Assembly: GCA_019279435.1 (NCBI GenBank)
Contig: JAAALK010000283.1
Span: 682,001 to 746,000, forward strand
Length of the DNA: 64,000 bases
Reading direction: 5' to 3'
Source of the DNA: Zizania palustris
Lineage: Eukaryota; Streptophyta; Magnoliopsida; Poales; Poaceae
The notes beneath the pieces are model-generated. The model searched no databases and had not been told where the DNA came from. It was given only the letters and a program-made list of their open reading frames with translations. Shown here one piece after another: positions 9,480-19,725 of the stretch. A program made the translations under genes and the position numbers. Numbering within the stretch: the first letter of the stretch is position 1; each line of letters begins with the position of its first letter.

Positions 9480-10739
9480 GAAGAAGAAAATAAAGTAAAA
9501 GTTTAACCCTAATGACCAAAAGCCGAACAAAAGCAAGAAGCGGTCATTATGGTTAACCAAAAGTAAAAGCTCAACATGAGTGCGATCTCAGAAACATCAA
9601 CAAGGATATCAAAAGAGTAAAGACAAACGGGACAAAGACTCCCCCTTAAACTCACATTCCAAGATTTCTCCCCCTTGTTGACAAGTGAACTCATCAAGCA
9701 CTCAAAAGAGACACAGACTCCCCCTGAAATGCAATGAATGCAACTAGGGTGCAGGTGGAGTGAGTAAAGCATGCTTCTCAGATATGATTGACTACAATTA
9801 CAACATCGAACAGATACAGCAAAAGACATACTGTCTAGAACTCATGATATGATCAGTGCAACAGATGATATCTAAAGAAAGTCATTAGCACGCATTTTCA
9901 GTTTTTACAAACAAAAGTATCACCACATTTTCTAGTTGACAAGCAGAGTAAAGCATGAGATGCAAAAGATAACTGATATCTAACAAGATAAGCATTGTCC
10001 AAAACAAAGTGCTTCAGCAAACTTGTTATCATTTCAATTTTTAGCCTTTTGTTTTTCTCTTTTTCATTTATGCAAGGGGTTATTTGCATGTCAAACCTTA
10101 TGCTGACCGACCAAGTCAAGCCTAGGCCAGATCTGGACCATCAGAAGCTTAAGACATTGGTCTTGGCATACACTACATTGTCCTAGTTCATACCAAAGTG
10201 TTATGGTACACAGTCTAGAACAATTCAATGCGACAAAGCAAACCCACCTGGATCTTTGCAAGTTATGCATAAAAAGGCATGGAATTTTCATTTTTCTTGA
10301 TTTTTCATTAATTTTTATAGCACATTTCCATGTTTTAAAGCAGAAAGATGTCCAAGTTGCATATTTGCATCTAAGTCAGGAACTAGATACAAGGCATGTA
10401 ACAGATAGCAAGAATATTCAGCCTACACATGCTAGTTACCAGAAGCAATGGTGATCATTTTTCAAGTTTTAAAGCATAAAAGCCATGCATATGACAGATA
10501 TCATACATATCAAGTGAACTGAACCAAGGCATGATCAATGACAAGTATTCAAAAGCATGTACAAGCTAGATTAAGTAAAGCAGTTCAATCATATAACAGA
10601 AGCAGGCTCAAAACTGTGATATGTGAATATGCAAGATATGAACTCACACAAAAAGACTCAAGAAAAGAGTAAAAGAAGAAAGAAAACTGACGCAAAATAT
10701 CCTAGAAAGGATACACAACACCCAAATCCCCTCGTAAAC
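9480..10739 (-). other. Copia-1 3' untranslated region with repeated polypurine tracts
   Basis: No supported gene. On the minus strand it holds several purine tracts of the type AGGGGGAG (near 9640-9650, 9667-9676 and 9720-9726), as known in SIRE/Maximus elements. The remaining ~1 kb is AT-rich and matches the type of sequence after pol in Copia-3 (31958-33077). Confidence 0.75.
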
Positions 10740-13700
10740 GCTCAAAGGTAGACTGATCTAGAGGTTTGGTGAAATTGTCAGCCAACTAATGATGGGTATC
10801 AACATGAACAAGGTCAATGACACCTTTCTCATATTGATCCCACAGAAAATGAAAGCGCACATCAATATGTTTGGTTTTTGAATGGAGACACGGGTTTTTC
10901 CCTACGCTAATAGCACTAGTGCTGTCACAAAACAATGGAACCCTGGTAGGAAAGAACAACCCAAAATCTCGTAGAGTGGAAATCATCCAAACTAACTATG
11001 AGCAGCAGCTGGCAGCAGCTACATACTCAGCCTCAGTGGTCGAAAGAGCAACTCCAGATTGCTTTCGAGAGGACCAAGAAACAAGGGAAGAGCCAAGAAA
11101 CTGGTAAGTACCGGAAGTCGACTTGCGATCCAACCGGCACCCACCAAAGTCGGCATCCGAAAAGCCAGATAAATCAAGAGATGATGATGTTGAATAGTAA
11201 AGACCAAGATCGGGCACATAAGTGAGATACCTAAAGATGCGCTTGACAGCCTGCCGATAAGACGCGCGTGGTGAAGACTGAAAACGCACGCAAAGTCCCA
11301 CGGCGAACTGAATGTCCGGTCTGGTCGTCGTCAAGTACAACAGCGAACCGATCATCCCTCGAAACTCCCTTTCATTGACCTTGACGCCGCTCTCATCTTT
11401 GTCCAGACCCCCAGATGTGCCCATCGGGGTCATCTGCGGCTTCAACTCACCACCAAAGTGAAATTTTTTCAACATGTCACGAGTATACTTACCTTGGTGG
11501 ATGAAGGTGTCGTCCTTGGTCTGCTTGATCTGGAGCCCTAAGAAGTACTTGAGCTCACCCATGAGGCTCATCTCAAACTCATTGTCCATCTGCTCAGAAA
11601 ACTTGGACACAAGAGCATCAGTAGTACCGCCAAAGATAATATCATCCACGTAAATCTGAGCGACTAAAAAATCGGAAGCATCTCTGAGCAAGAAGAGAGT
11701 TTTATCCACAGAACCCATCACAAATCCCTTCCCCAACAAAAACTGCTTCAACCGGTCATACCAAGCCCTAGGGGCTTGTTTCAACCCATATAAAGCTTTT
11801 TGCAATTTAAAACATGTCGAGGAAACTTAGGGTTCTCAAAACCGGGGGGCTGCCTAACATACACTTCCTCCTCTATATACCCGTTCAGAAAAGCACTCTT
11901 GACGTCCATTTGAAAAAGCTTAAAACCATTCAAAATGACAAAAGCTAAAAGAATGCGAATGGACTCAAGACGGGCAACAGGGGCGAAAGTTTCTTCAAAA
12001 TCAATACCCTCTTTCTGGCAAAAACCCTGGGCAACTAATCGAGCTTTGTTGCGCACCACAACCCCATCTTCACCTTGTTTGTTCTTGAACACCCACTAGG
12101 TGCCTATGGGGTTGCATCCTGGTGGCGGCTCAACTAGTGTACAAACCCGATTACGGACAAAATTCTCAAGCTCTTCTTGCATAGCATTAATCCAATTAGA
12201 ATCAGAAAGAGCATGAGAAACGTCTCTAGGCTCAAAAGATGCAACAAAAGCAGATTCAGCAAACACAACAAGAGAGGTAGACGAACGCAGAGTTCTTTCA
12301 GTCAAATCACCGATGATGAGCTCTGAGGGGTGATCACGCTGAACTGCTCGGGTTCCCTGGTGATCTGAAGTCACCTCACCAGAGTCAGCAGTTGGCACCT
12401 CTGGGCTCGACTGAGGGGGCTCGATCGAAGTGGAAGAAGTGATCAGAGGTCCACCCTCGTCCTCAGTCGAAATCTCAGAAGATGTGGGCTCTGCAGGAGG
12501 TGCAGAAGGCCCACCCTCATTAGTGGCTGGAGTATCCTCATCTTCCTCGAAGATGGACTCTCCGAGCTCACGATCAGAAGGCTCAAAAGAAGGAGTCAAA
12601 GAAGGCAAGGACTCGTCAAATGAAACTTCGCAAGTCTCGACAAGCTGCTGGGAGTCGAGGTTCCAAACACGGAAGCCTCGAGAATGCAATGCATAGCCAA
12701 GAAAAACTCCATCCCAGCAACGAGACTCAAATTTGTCCAAATGCCCACCCTTCTTGAGCACAAAGCACTTGCATCCAAATGCTCGCAAGTGGCTCACCTT
12801 GGGCTGTCTGCCAAACCCCAACTCATACGAAGTCTTACCTAAGTAAGCTCGAAGAAAAATGCGGTTGGCCAGATAGCAAGCCGTGTTCATGGCTTCAGCC
12901 CAAAAATGCCTAGGAGTCCTGTGCTAATCGAGCATCATCCTGGCCATCTCGACTAGCGTGCAGTTCTTTCGTTCCACAACACCGTTCTGTGGGGGAGTGT
13001 AAGGAGCAGAAAACTGATGTTCAAGACCTTGATCACTACAGAAGCTGACGAACTGAGAGTTCTTGAACTCAGAGCCGTTGTCGGAGCGAATTGCTCGCAT
13101 CCGACCATTGTTCTCATTCTTCAGCTTCAAAATCAGGTGATGAACAAACTGAAATGTTTCATCCTTAGACTCCAAAAAGAAAACCCACGAGAATCGAGAA
13201 AAGTCGTCAACAATGACAAGCGCATACCACTTCCCACCGACTGAGCGTACCCGAGCTGGACCTACAGTGTCCAAGTGTAACAATTCGTCCGGATACGAAG
13301 TCATCACCTGAGTCACAGGTGAGTGAGAAGCAGCAACCATTTCCCATGACGACAGGGATGGCAAACTAGATCCTTCTCCATCTTAAGATTGGGCAATCCT
13401 CGGATGAGGTCCATAGAGCTCAACCTGACTAGCAGATCAAAACTCAAATGACCTAACCTCCTATGCCACTTCCAGAGCTCAGAGGATGATCCAGAAATCA
13501 AACAGCGAGAAGGGCCAAAAGAACTAGAGAAGTCAATTCGAAACACTTTACCAAAAGGTAAGATCTGGCAAATCAAAGACCCTCTAGAATCAAACACAGA
13601 AGAATTGCCCTTCTTAAAACGCACTTCCAAACCATCCTCAAGAAGTTGCGAAATAGAAATCAAGTTAAAGTTCAAATTTTTAACCAAAGAAACATTCTTC

Positions 13701-13888
13701 AAAGAGAAATGATCTGAAATGCGAATTGAGCCAATGCCACTTACTTTCCCTTGACCACTGTTCCCGAAGGTGATGTATTCTTTGGAGCTTGGGGGAGTGA
13801 GACTGGAGAACCATCTGCGATGTCCCGTCATGTGGCGAGAGCATCCTGAGTCCATGATCCAAACGTCCTCCAGTCCCCGATCCTGCAC
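10740..13888 (-). pseudogene. Copia-1 pol: protease, integrase, RT, RNase H (broken)
   Basis: Read on the minus strand from 13888: the copia protease motif W-I-M-D-S-G-C-S near 13860, a GAG-pre-integrase segment with WKWHRRLGH, an integrase core with D (LHLDT), D (RSDNGSEF) and E (NGVVERKN) at about 13280-12960, a linker rich in Ser/Pro/Glu (12300-12660), reverse transcriptase with YVDD near 11650, and RNase H with ADFGG and the TEAEY box near 11040, ending in TKPLD near 10755. Frames break near 13360 and 11800, and stops interrupt at about 12922 (after MMLD), 12094, 10994 and 10784. Many parts remain highly readable, so the decay is moderate. It was probably once continuous with gag, as in other SIRE-like elements (inference). 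Confidence 0.92.
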
Positions 13889-14513
13889 AATTAGTGGCTG
13901 TAAGTGGGAGCAAATGGTCTGGCACCAGGTTTAGCAAAAGAGCTAAACCAGTGTCGAGCCATCTTCTCAAAAGACGGAAAGCAGAAATCATTATGAGAGA
14001 CCGGACCAAAACGCGGCTCAAAGCGCGGTCCCTGGTTCTGCCTAGAACCTCGGCCACGAGGTCCAGGACCATAGCCAAAACGGCCTAGAGCTCTGCCGGA
14101 ACAACCACCACCAACTGGAGCACGGGCAAGAAAGTCGTCTCCTCTACCACCACCTACACGACGCGGCCTAGCCTCCAGCCTCTCCCCGCATCGAGGAACA
14201 CGCAGTCTACCATCCTACTGGTAGAACTGCTCCTGACCACCACGAGCTCTCTCTGCTCTCTCAACCCGCTTCCTCCTGAAGAAAAACTCTGCAAGATGTT
14301 CGTCTCTCTACAGTACTCACAATGATAGGTGGGCTTCTTGGGATGTGGTTGACGCTTGGGATTCTTGGGCTTGGTGGTGTTAGGCGTGGTCTTCTTGGGT
14401 TGAGAGGGTCCAGGAAGAGAGTCAAGAGAAGTGCGGAGGTGTTTGGGCTTTGGAACCCAGATGGGCTTCTTGGGTGGATCTTTGGGCTGTTCATGGATCA
14501 CTCCATCCTTGGG
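13889..14513 (-). pseudogene. Copia-1 gag-to-protease linker (frame-broken)
   Basis: After the gag stop at 14514 the same frame continues with a Lys/Pro-rich segment and a Y-H-C-E-Y-C start of a second zinc-finger-like motif (14154-14501). It then breaks into other frames with Arg/Gly-rich text (13680-14078). This is the usual Gly/Arg-rich stretch between gag and protease in SIRE-like elements, now carrying stops and frameshifts. Confidence 0.7.
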
Positions 14514-16643
14514 CTAACTAGCCAGGGAAGACTCAGTGGAGTGAGTCTTGGGGTATCTCTGCTCAGGAGTCATTTTACTCCACTCCATTGCCCGACTAAT
14601 GGCACTCTCAAAGTCAGCCTTGGTGTAGGTGTTACCTACCCCAAACCCATCCTGCCTCTTGAACTGCTGGATCATCATGCCGAGCTGTGGCTCTCTGGCA
14701 CTGATCCAACTCAGGATAGAACGGAGGTAAAAGTTCTCATTCTGAGAATCAGCTAGCTCTTCTCTCAAGGAAGCTAGTACCTCCACCTGAGACAAGCATG
14801 TCTCACACTCACTCTCTACTTGGACAAACTTTTCGGCTTTTAGCTTGATCAATTCCATTCTAAGAGACAAACAGTTCTCATAGATAGTGGGTGGAACTGA
14901 TAGTGTCTCAAGCTCTAGCTTAGTCTGCGCTAGCTCAGCTCTCACTCTCTCCAAATCCCCCAAATGCTCATCGCCCTTGGCTTTCAGCTCAGCTAAGACA
15001 GCTAGATGAGATGGGCAATCAGCACAGGGTGCGATGACAGTGGCTTGAGCGTCTTTCAACTCCAGCTGAGCGCTTTCAAGCTCAGTGGCCAAAGCGTCCC
15101 TCTCATCAACCCTTTCTGTGTACCTGGACTTCAGAGTTGACAGGTCACACAGAAGCACCTCACACTTCGAGCACTCACTGCTATCACCCAAGCAGGGGGA
15201 AGAAGATAGACTCTCAATTCTGCCGTTGGCTACGGCAAGCTCACTCTCTAACTCATCTATCCTCTTCTTGGCCCCCCTAAGTAGTTTTTCCCGATATTTT
15301 AACTCTTGACGATTGCTCTCAAGTAAATCAACGATTTCGCGTTCATAGGATGATACCTTTTCGTTGTCGTCGTCGTCGGAGTCATCGGAGGAGCTCTTTT
15401 CTTCCTTATCCCCAAAAGCCATTGAGTAGAAGCTCTTGCGGGATCTTCGGCGCTGGTGTGAGCGGCTCTTCGATCTGTCCCCGAAAGCCATGAAGCAGAG
15501 ACCCGCCGGATCGTCCTTGTCCTTCCCCTTCCTGATGACGATTTCTTCATCACTTGAGCTCGATGAAGAGGAAGAAGACGTAGACTGCTTGGAGTAGCTC
15601 TTCTCCATCTCGGCAAAGAAGGCCTTGTTGCGTTTCTTGTTCTCTCGCCGGTAGTCCTTCAGGGCCTTCTTGAAGAATCTGGTCTTCGGCTTGCCCTTGT
15701 TGAAGGAAAAGCTCTCATGCTTGCTGGAGTCGTGGAAGCCACCACCGGTGCCCTTCTTGTGGCCATTGCGCTTGGGGCAGTCGGCGATGAAATGTCCTGA
15801 ATCACCACACTCAAAGACCCCGGATTTCGTTCCATGTCTTTTGAACATCCTTTTTTCATAGACACGACGCACCCGGTTGTTAAAAAGACACAGGTCATCA
15901 TCTCGCAAAGACTCAAGTTGATCCTCAGTGATAGACATCAAAGAGAAACCAGCACAACTCACAATAGAGGGATCAACAGAAGGTATAGCAAGGGCCAGGG
16001 ATTTTGATCCAGAACCAGTGAGATTTGATCTCAGCTGGATATCAACCTCAGTGGCCTTCATCTTGCTAAACAACTCATAAATGGTCAAGGTATCATAAGA
16101 AGTGCTCTCAACAATAGAGGATACCTTGATCTCCCAGATCTTTGGGTCCAAGGTATGGAGAACCTTGAGCGCCTGCTCATGATCTGAGACTAACTGAGCA
16201 CCCTCAGCCTTGTTGTCCCGAAGCTTGTTTATGATTGATTGAAAACGACCAAACAAAGCTTCAACTGATTCACCCGGCTTTTGTGTGAAGTTCTCGTACT
16301 CACGCCGGTAGGTCTGATAGAGCCGAGCCTTGACCTGGGCTGTTCCCTCATGGTGTGCCTTGAGGGTAGCCCAGATCTCTCTCGCAGTGGAGAGATGGCT
16401 CACACGCTCAAACTCAGTGGGACCTAAACCAGAAAAAAGAATGTTCACAGCTTTATTATTGCTTAGATGCTGGGCAATGATACCAGGAGTACCATGCTCA
16501 GCAACTGGCAATATGACAAACGTATCGTGAACGCAAATGTCCCATATGTCCGAGCCTTGGCTCATAAGATAGGCTCGCATGCGAGTCTTCCAATAGTTAT
16601 AGCCATAGGCTTCCAAGGACGAGACCTTGCCCGGAGAAGTCAT
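14514..16643 (-). CDS. gag: Copia-1 Gag polyprotein (C-terminus cut by a stop)
   Basis: 709 residues from the ATG at 16641-16643, just inside the primer-binding site. The copia gag domain (UBN2-like, with W-x3-MRAYL and the REYENF/PGESV boxes) covers about residues 10-225. A CCHC knuckle (C-G-D-S-G-H-x4-C) is near residue 280, followed by Lys/Arg- and Ser-rich stretches, an acidic run (SSDDSDDDD) near 425, and a long heptad-type region (about 440-640) likely to be coiled coil. A TAG-type stop at 14514-14516 ends it before the protease; the text beyond the stop is still gag-like, so this is probably a nonsense mutation of a longer gag-pol. Confidence 0.9.
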   Translation of the reverse strand: MTSPGKVSSLEAYGYNYWKTRMRAYLMSQGSDIWDICVHDTFVILPVAEHGTPGIIAQHLSNNKAVNILFSGLGPTEFERVSHLSTAREIWATLKAHHEGTAQVKARLYQTYRREYENFTQKPGESVEALFGRFQSIINKLRDNKAEGAQLVSDHEQALKVLHTLDPKIWEIKVSSIVESTSYDTLTIYELFSKMKATEVDIQLRSNLTGSGSKSLALAIPSVDPSIVSCAGFSLMSITEDQLESLRDDDLCLFNNRVRRVYEKRMFKRHGTKSGVFECGDSGHFIADCPKRNGHKKGTGGGFHDSSKHESFSFNKGKPKTRFFKKALKDYRRENKKRNKAFFAEMEKSYSKQSTSSSSSSSSSDEEIVIRKGKDKDDPAGLCFMAFGDRSKSRSHQRRRSRKSFYSMAFGDKEEKSSSDDSDDDDNEKVSSYEREIVDLLESNRQELKYREKLLRGAKKRIDELESELAVANGRIESLSSSPCLGDSSECSKCEVLLCDLSTLKSRYTERVDERDALATELESAQLELKDAQATVIAPCADCPSHLAVLAELKAKGDEHLGDLERVRAELAQTKLELETLSVPPTIYENCLSLRMELIKLKAEKFVQVESECETCLSQVEVLASLREELADSQNENFYLRSILSWISAREPQLGMMIQQFKRQDGFGVGNTYTKADFESAISRAMEWSKMTPEQRYPKTHSTESSLAS

Positions 16644-16694
16644 GATCACTACTGGGGTTTAGAACCGGTTAAGGTATGGAAAAACCCTAACCTC

Positions 16695-16706
16695 GCTCGG
16701 ATACCA
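16695..16706 (-). other. Copia-1 primer-binding site
   Basis: Minus strand TGGTATCCGAGC, two bases from the LTR end: initiator tRNA-Met type with one difference from Gypsy-1 and Copia-3. Confidence 0.85.
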
Positions 16707-16708
16707 CT

Positions 16709-18696
16709 TGTAGGACCGAAAGTAGCGACCAGAGGGGGGTGAATGGGCGCCTAAAAATTCTTTTGAATCAATGGCTTGCTCCCAATACCCAACGCACCTC
16801 AAAAGACTAAGTAGCAAAGAATGAACAGATTGCCTAAGTCTAAGGTTATCTGGCCTAAGAGCAACTGATGTTAAAAACAGAGAAACACCAATACAGTGCT
16901 AATAGACAGATAAACAGTATACACAAGACATGGCAAGATAATCTTCTCAATGAATGATCCAAGTATAAATAAAGTGAGATGAGAAGTTACTGTTCAAATC
17001 TGTCTCCTGGTCGAAGCCTGCTTCGCTGGTCGAAGCCTGCTTCGCTGGTCGGGGCCTGCTTCGGAGGTTAGTGGCGAAGTATGCCGAAGGCTGTTGTGAA
17101 AGTGCCGAAGGTTTGTTGTCTATCCTAGTTCGAGTGCGACTGAGAGCGAAGTATGCTTCGAAGCTAAGTATGTTAGTGTCGAAGCTTGCTTCGAACAGTG
17201 TACTTCAAAGGCTAGACTTCGAACAGAAAGCTTCGAACAAGCTCACAGAAAAAACAACCTTCGAAAGAGTAGCGAAGCTCGACACACGACAGAGAAACCA
17301 AAACGAAGCCTACACTCTGCCTTCGGAAGATCAACTTCGAAATGAAGTTTGTAAGAGTTGTCACACAAGAAATCGAAGGTAACAAACACACTTCGAATGA
17401 CAAGCTTCGAACTCACAAGCTGCAACCCTCGAAAATGACAGCAGCAGAAAGATCTCAGAGACTTCACGTCGAGCGAAGTATATCAGAGAGACTAGCTTCG
17501 AAGTCAACTTCGAAGCCTGTCGGAGTATACCTTCGCACAGACGGTCGAAGTATGTCAAGCTGACAGTGCACAAAAAACGGACTTCAAAACTAGCAACACA
17601 GGACACAACATGAAGTCGAAGTTCAAGCGAAGCCCTCAAGAATGTCAGATCGAAGCCTACCTCTCGGAGCTGAGGGACTTCGAACAGAGAAAAGGGGCTT
17701 CGCCAGAAACAGCCGGAAAAGGGACTTTAGCCCTGTCAATTCGATCAAAAATCTGCGCAGAAAAGCAAGCTAGAGTACTAGTGTACTGTTGCTATAGTGA
17801 GTAGGTACTACTTGCAGCACGCAAGAACTAGTACTACTTCCGTGAAGAACAGGAGCAACAGAAGCACAAACACTCAAGAAAAATGGCTATGCACGTGAAA
17901 CGAAGCCATAAAAACTGCTGCAGATATGCTGCGCACGATCAGAGAATAGAAGCTTCACTGCAACAGGAAAAACTGAAAAAATGCAAGGCAAAATATCAAG
18001 AGCAGGAGCCTGGCGGCGCACAACAGGAGAGAGACAAAACGCAAGAACCAAAAATGACCCAGGGAATGAATGAAAAGTGATTTCTCGAAGGGGTAGTCCA
18101 ACCCTAGGGATTGGGGCCCTATTTATAGGCTGCCCAATGACCTAGAATATTCCACCAGCCCCTTAGGGTTTTTACAGACTCTAAAATAAAGGAAATGACT
18201 CAACTGCCCTTAGGAATTTTTACAGACTCGACTGACTGACTGTGGGCCTAGAGATACAGATGACTTATCCGGAAGCTAAGCTTTCGTAGCGACTACGGCT
18301 TCTCTTCTAGACAGTCTGATATAGAATCAACGGTTGTCAGTTTTTGCGCCGAAACTGACAAAGCCTCCACCGACTTTGCACCAGGTACCCGGATTGGGCC
18401 GACTCGATTCCGCAGCTCTCTCAGCCCGGCAATCACTCACCGCCCGTGTACCTGAGTCAATCCTGGTCAACAGCCTAGTGGGTCTTCTGCTGCTCCTGGC
18501 CCATGTACCCGGATTGGGCCAGCCCGACTTCGCAGCCTCCTCTGCCCGACAGTCGCTTGCTGCCCATCTACCTAAGTCACACACGGCCCATTGAAACAGC
18601 AGATCTCCTCTCTTCAACTGTCCTCTTTGACTATCGTTGACAATGACTCATCACCTCTGGAGCCATGAGGCCCACGCTATTCAGCATGGCTCCTCA
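16709..18696 (-). repeat. Copia-1 5' LTR
   Basis: 1988 bp, TGTAGG...CTCCTCA on the plus strand. A minus-strand TATA box is at 18120-18127 (TATAAATA). The stretch 17150-17720 is packed with TTCGAA palindromes. Short open frames inside it are LTR sequence, not genes. Confidence 0.95.
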
Positions 18697-18797
18697 CCGA
18701 CTTGTTGGGGATTCCCTGCAGGTGCTGCCGCAGCCATAGCTTGCTGATTGGCTAAGGCCGAGGTCGCCCCGGGAGCCTTGAATCTTGCCTTCGCCAT
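18697..18797 (-). pseudogene. Tat-B antisense gene, first codons only
   Basis: The minus strand from ATG 18797-18795 gives about 33 codons (Met-Ala-Lys start, Ala/Gln-rich, then N-P-Q) that align with the first codons of the antisense genes in Tat-A (36410) and Tat-D (60741). The frame is cut at 18697 by Copia-1; the rest of the gene lies left of the window. Confidence 0.85.
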
Positions 18798-18892
18798 CAA
18801 GCAAAACAGGGTGATTGGAGCTAAGGTTTGGAGGCTAAACGATGGATTGCGCGAGGACGGTGAGAAAGGTATCTTGGATATTTCTGGGTCTT

Positions 18893-18902
18893 CTATTTAT
18901 AG
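18893..18902 (-). promoter_or_regulatory. TATA box of Tat-B antisense gene
   Basis: Minus strand CTATAAATAG about 100 bp upstream of the antisense ATG, matching the boxes at 36261-36270 and 60629-60638 in sequence and position. Confidence 0.8.
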
Positions 18903-19231
18903 CCTGGGCTCCTGATTTTTTACCGTTCAGACTTGGCGTTCGGTCTTCTTGACTGTTACTACCTACGAAATCAACGCAGCATTATAGCTTCTTCTGAAAG
19001 GGAAAAGCTAACGGCTATTTTTTCTGAGTTTAAAGGTCTTTTCGACTTCATAGAAATTGATTTCAGAGTTGTTCGAATAAGACTCTCTTAGAAATCGATT
19101 CGAAGTTCTAAATTTTTGCATATTCCGAAGGTTGATAAATTTTATTAACCCTTATGCATGATTACTTTTTCTTGCGTATACTGCTCTCCTAACCTTACGG
19201 ATCATACCGAGAAGCGTATTCGAGGGGATAC
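18903..19231 (-). other. Tat-B region between 3' LTR and antisense TATA box
   Basis: No gene. Homologous in position and partly in sequence to 35926-36260 (Tat-A) and 60303-60628 (Tat-D), so it is the upstream promoter region of the antisense gene. Confidence 0.65.
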
Positions 19232-19725
19232 TGTTGGGGGGAAAATACTTCATTCTAAGGGTCTCTACAATAATAAGACAAAGGCAATCTACTAAACCGA
19301 AGTTCCAGTATTAACTCCGGTTAGTACGTGATCAAGTTCGAAGAATCAATGCAGACTTCTGTTCGGAGTATAACTTCGAAGGTCGAATCTTTAGAGAGCT
19401 TATCTGCCAGCAAGGATGGAAGACTTATCTTCCTTCAGATTAGATTATTCTTTTACCATTTTAACCCTATTAGGGGTACCAAATAGTCTCCACTATGTCG
19501 GTTGTAATAGAGGGGTAAAAAGGTCTTTTCCTTAAGATTTTTACCTATAAATACCCCCCATTTTACCCTGTAATGAGGATCGAATACTCAGTTATTCAAT
19601 ACACAACTTCGAATTACTTCGAGCTATTATCCTATTCAGAGGCTTGAAATAGTTCACTTCACAAACACTTCGTTTGTTTGTTCCTTATCTCTGAAAACCT
19701 ATTAGCGTAATCTTTTATGCCAACA
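19232..19725 (+). repeat. Tat-B 3' LTR
   Basis: 494 bp, TGTTGGGGGG...TGCCAACA, with TATA-like CTATAAATAC near 19546. It shows more differences from the Tat-A LTRs than those show from each other. Confidence 0.92.

Larger units (their letters stand above)
1..18696 (-). mobile_element. Copia-1: SIRE/Maximus-like Ty1/copia retrotransposon, cut by window start
   Basis: A minus-strand copia element whose 3' LTR (1-1639) matches its 5' LTR (16709-18696) over the full visible length. Order on the minus strand is 5' LTR, primer-binding site, gag with zinc knuckle, protease, integrase, reverse transcriptase, RNase H, a long 3' untranslated stretch with several polypurine tracts, then 3' LTR. The long gag with a coiled-coil tail, ~2 kb LTRs and repeated purine tracts suit the SIRE/Maximus lineage (family knowledge). 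The coding region has frameshifts and stops, so it is defective. Gypsy-1 (1741-9474) sits in the 3' untranslated part. Copia-1 itself interrupts the antisense gene of Tat-B at 18696/18697; the bases after the right LTR (CCGAC) are the expected target duplication, whose partner lies outside the window. Confidence 0.93.
18697..19725 (+). mobile_element. Tat-B: end of a Tat-lineage Ty3/gypsy element
   Basis: Plus-orientation element end: antisense-gene start, promoter region, polypurine tract (GAGGGGATAC before 19232), and a 3' LTR at 19232-19725 that is the reverse complement type of the Tat-A and Tat-D LTRs. Everything upstream was separated by the Copia-1 insertion. Tat-B itself sits in the integrase region of Copia-2; CTTGT at 19726 is the expected target duplication. 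Confidence 0.9.

Noticed and set aside
9162..9560. 132-codon minus-strand frame that looks like a small gene
   Set aside because: It is the pol C-terminal tail copied into the Gypsy-1 5' LTR plus flanking Copia-1 bases.
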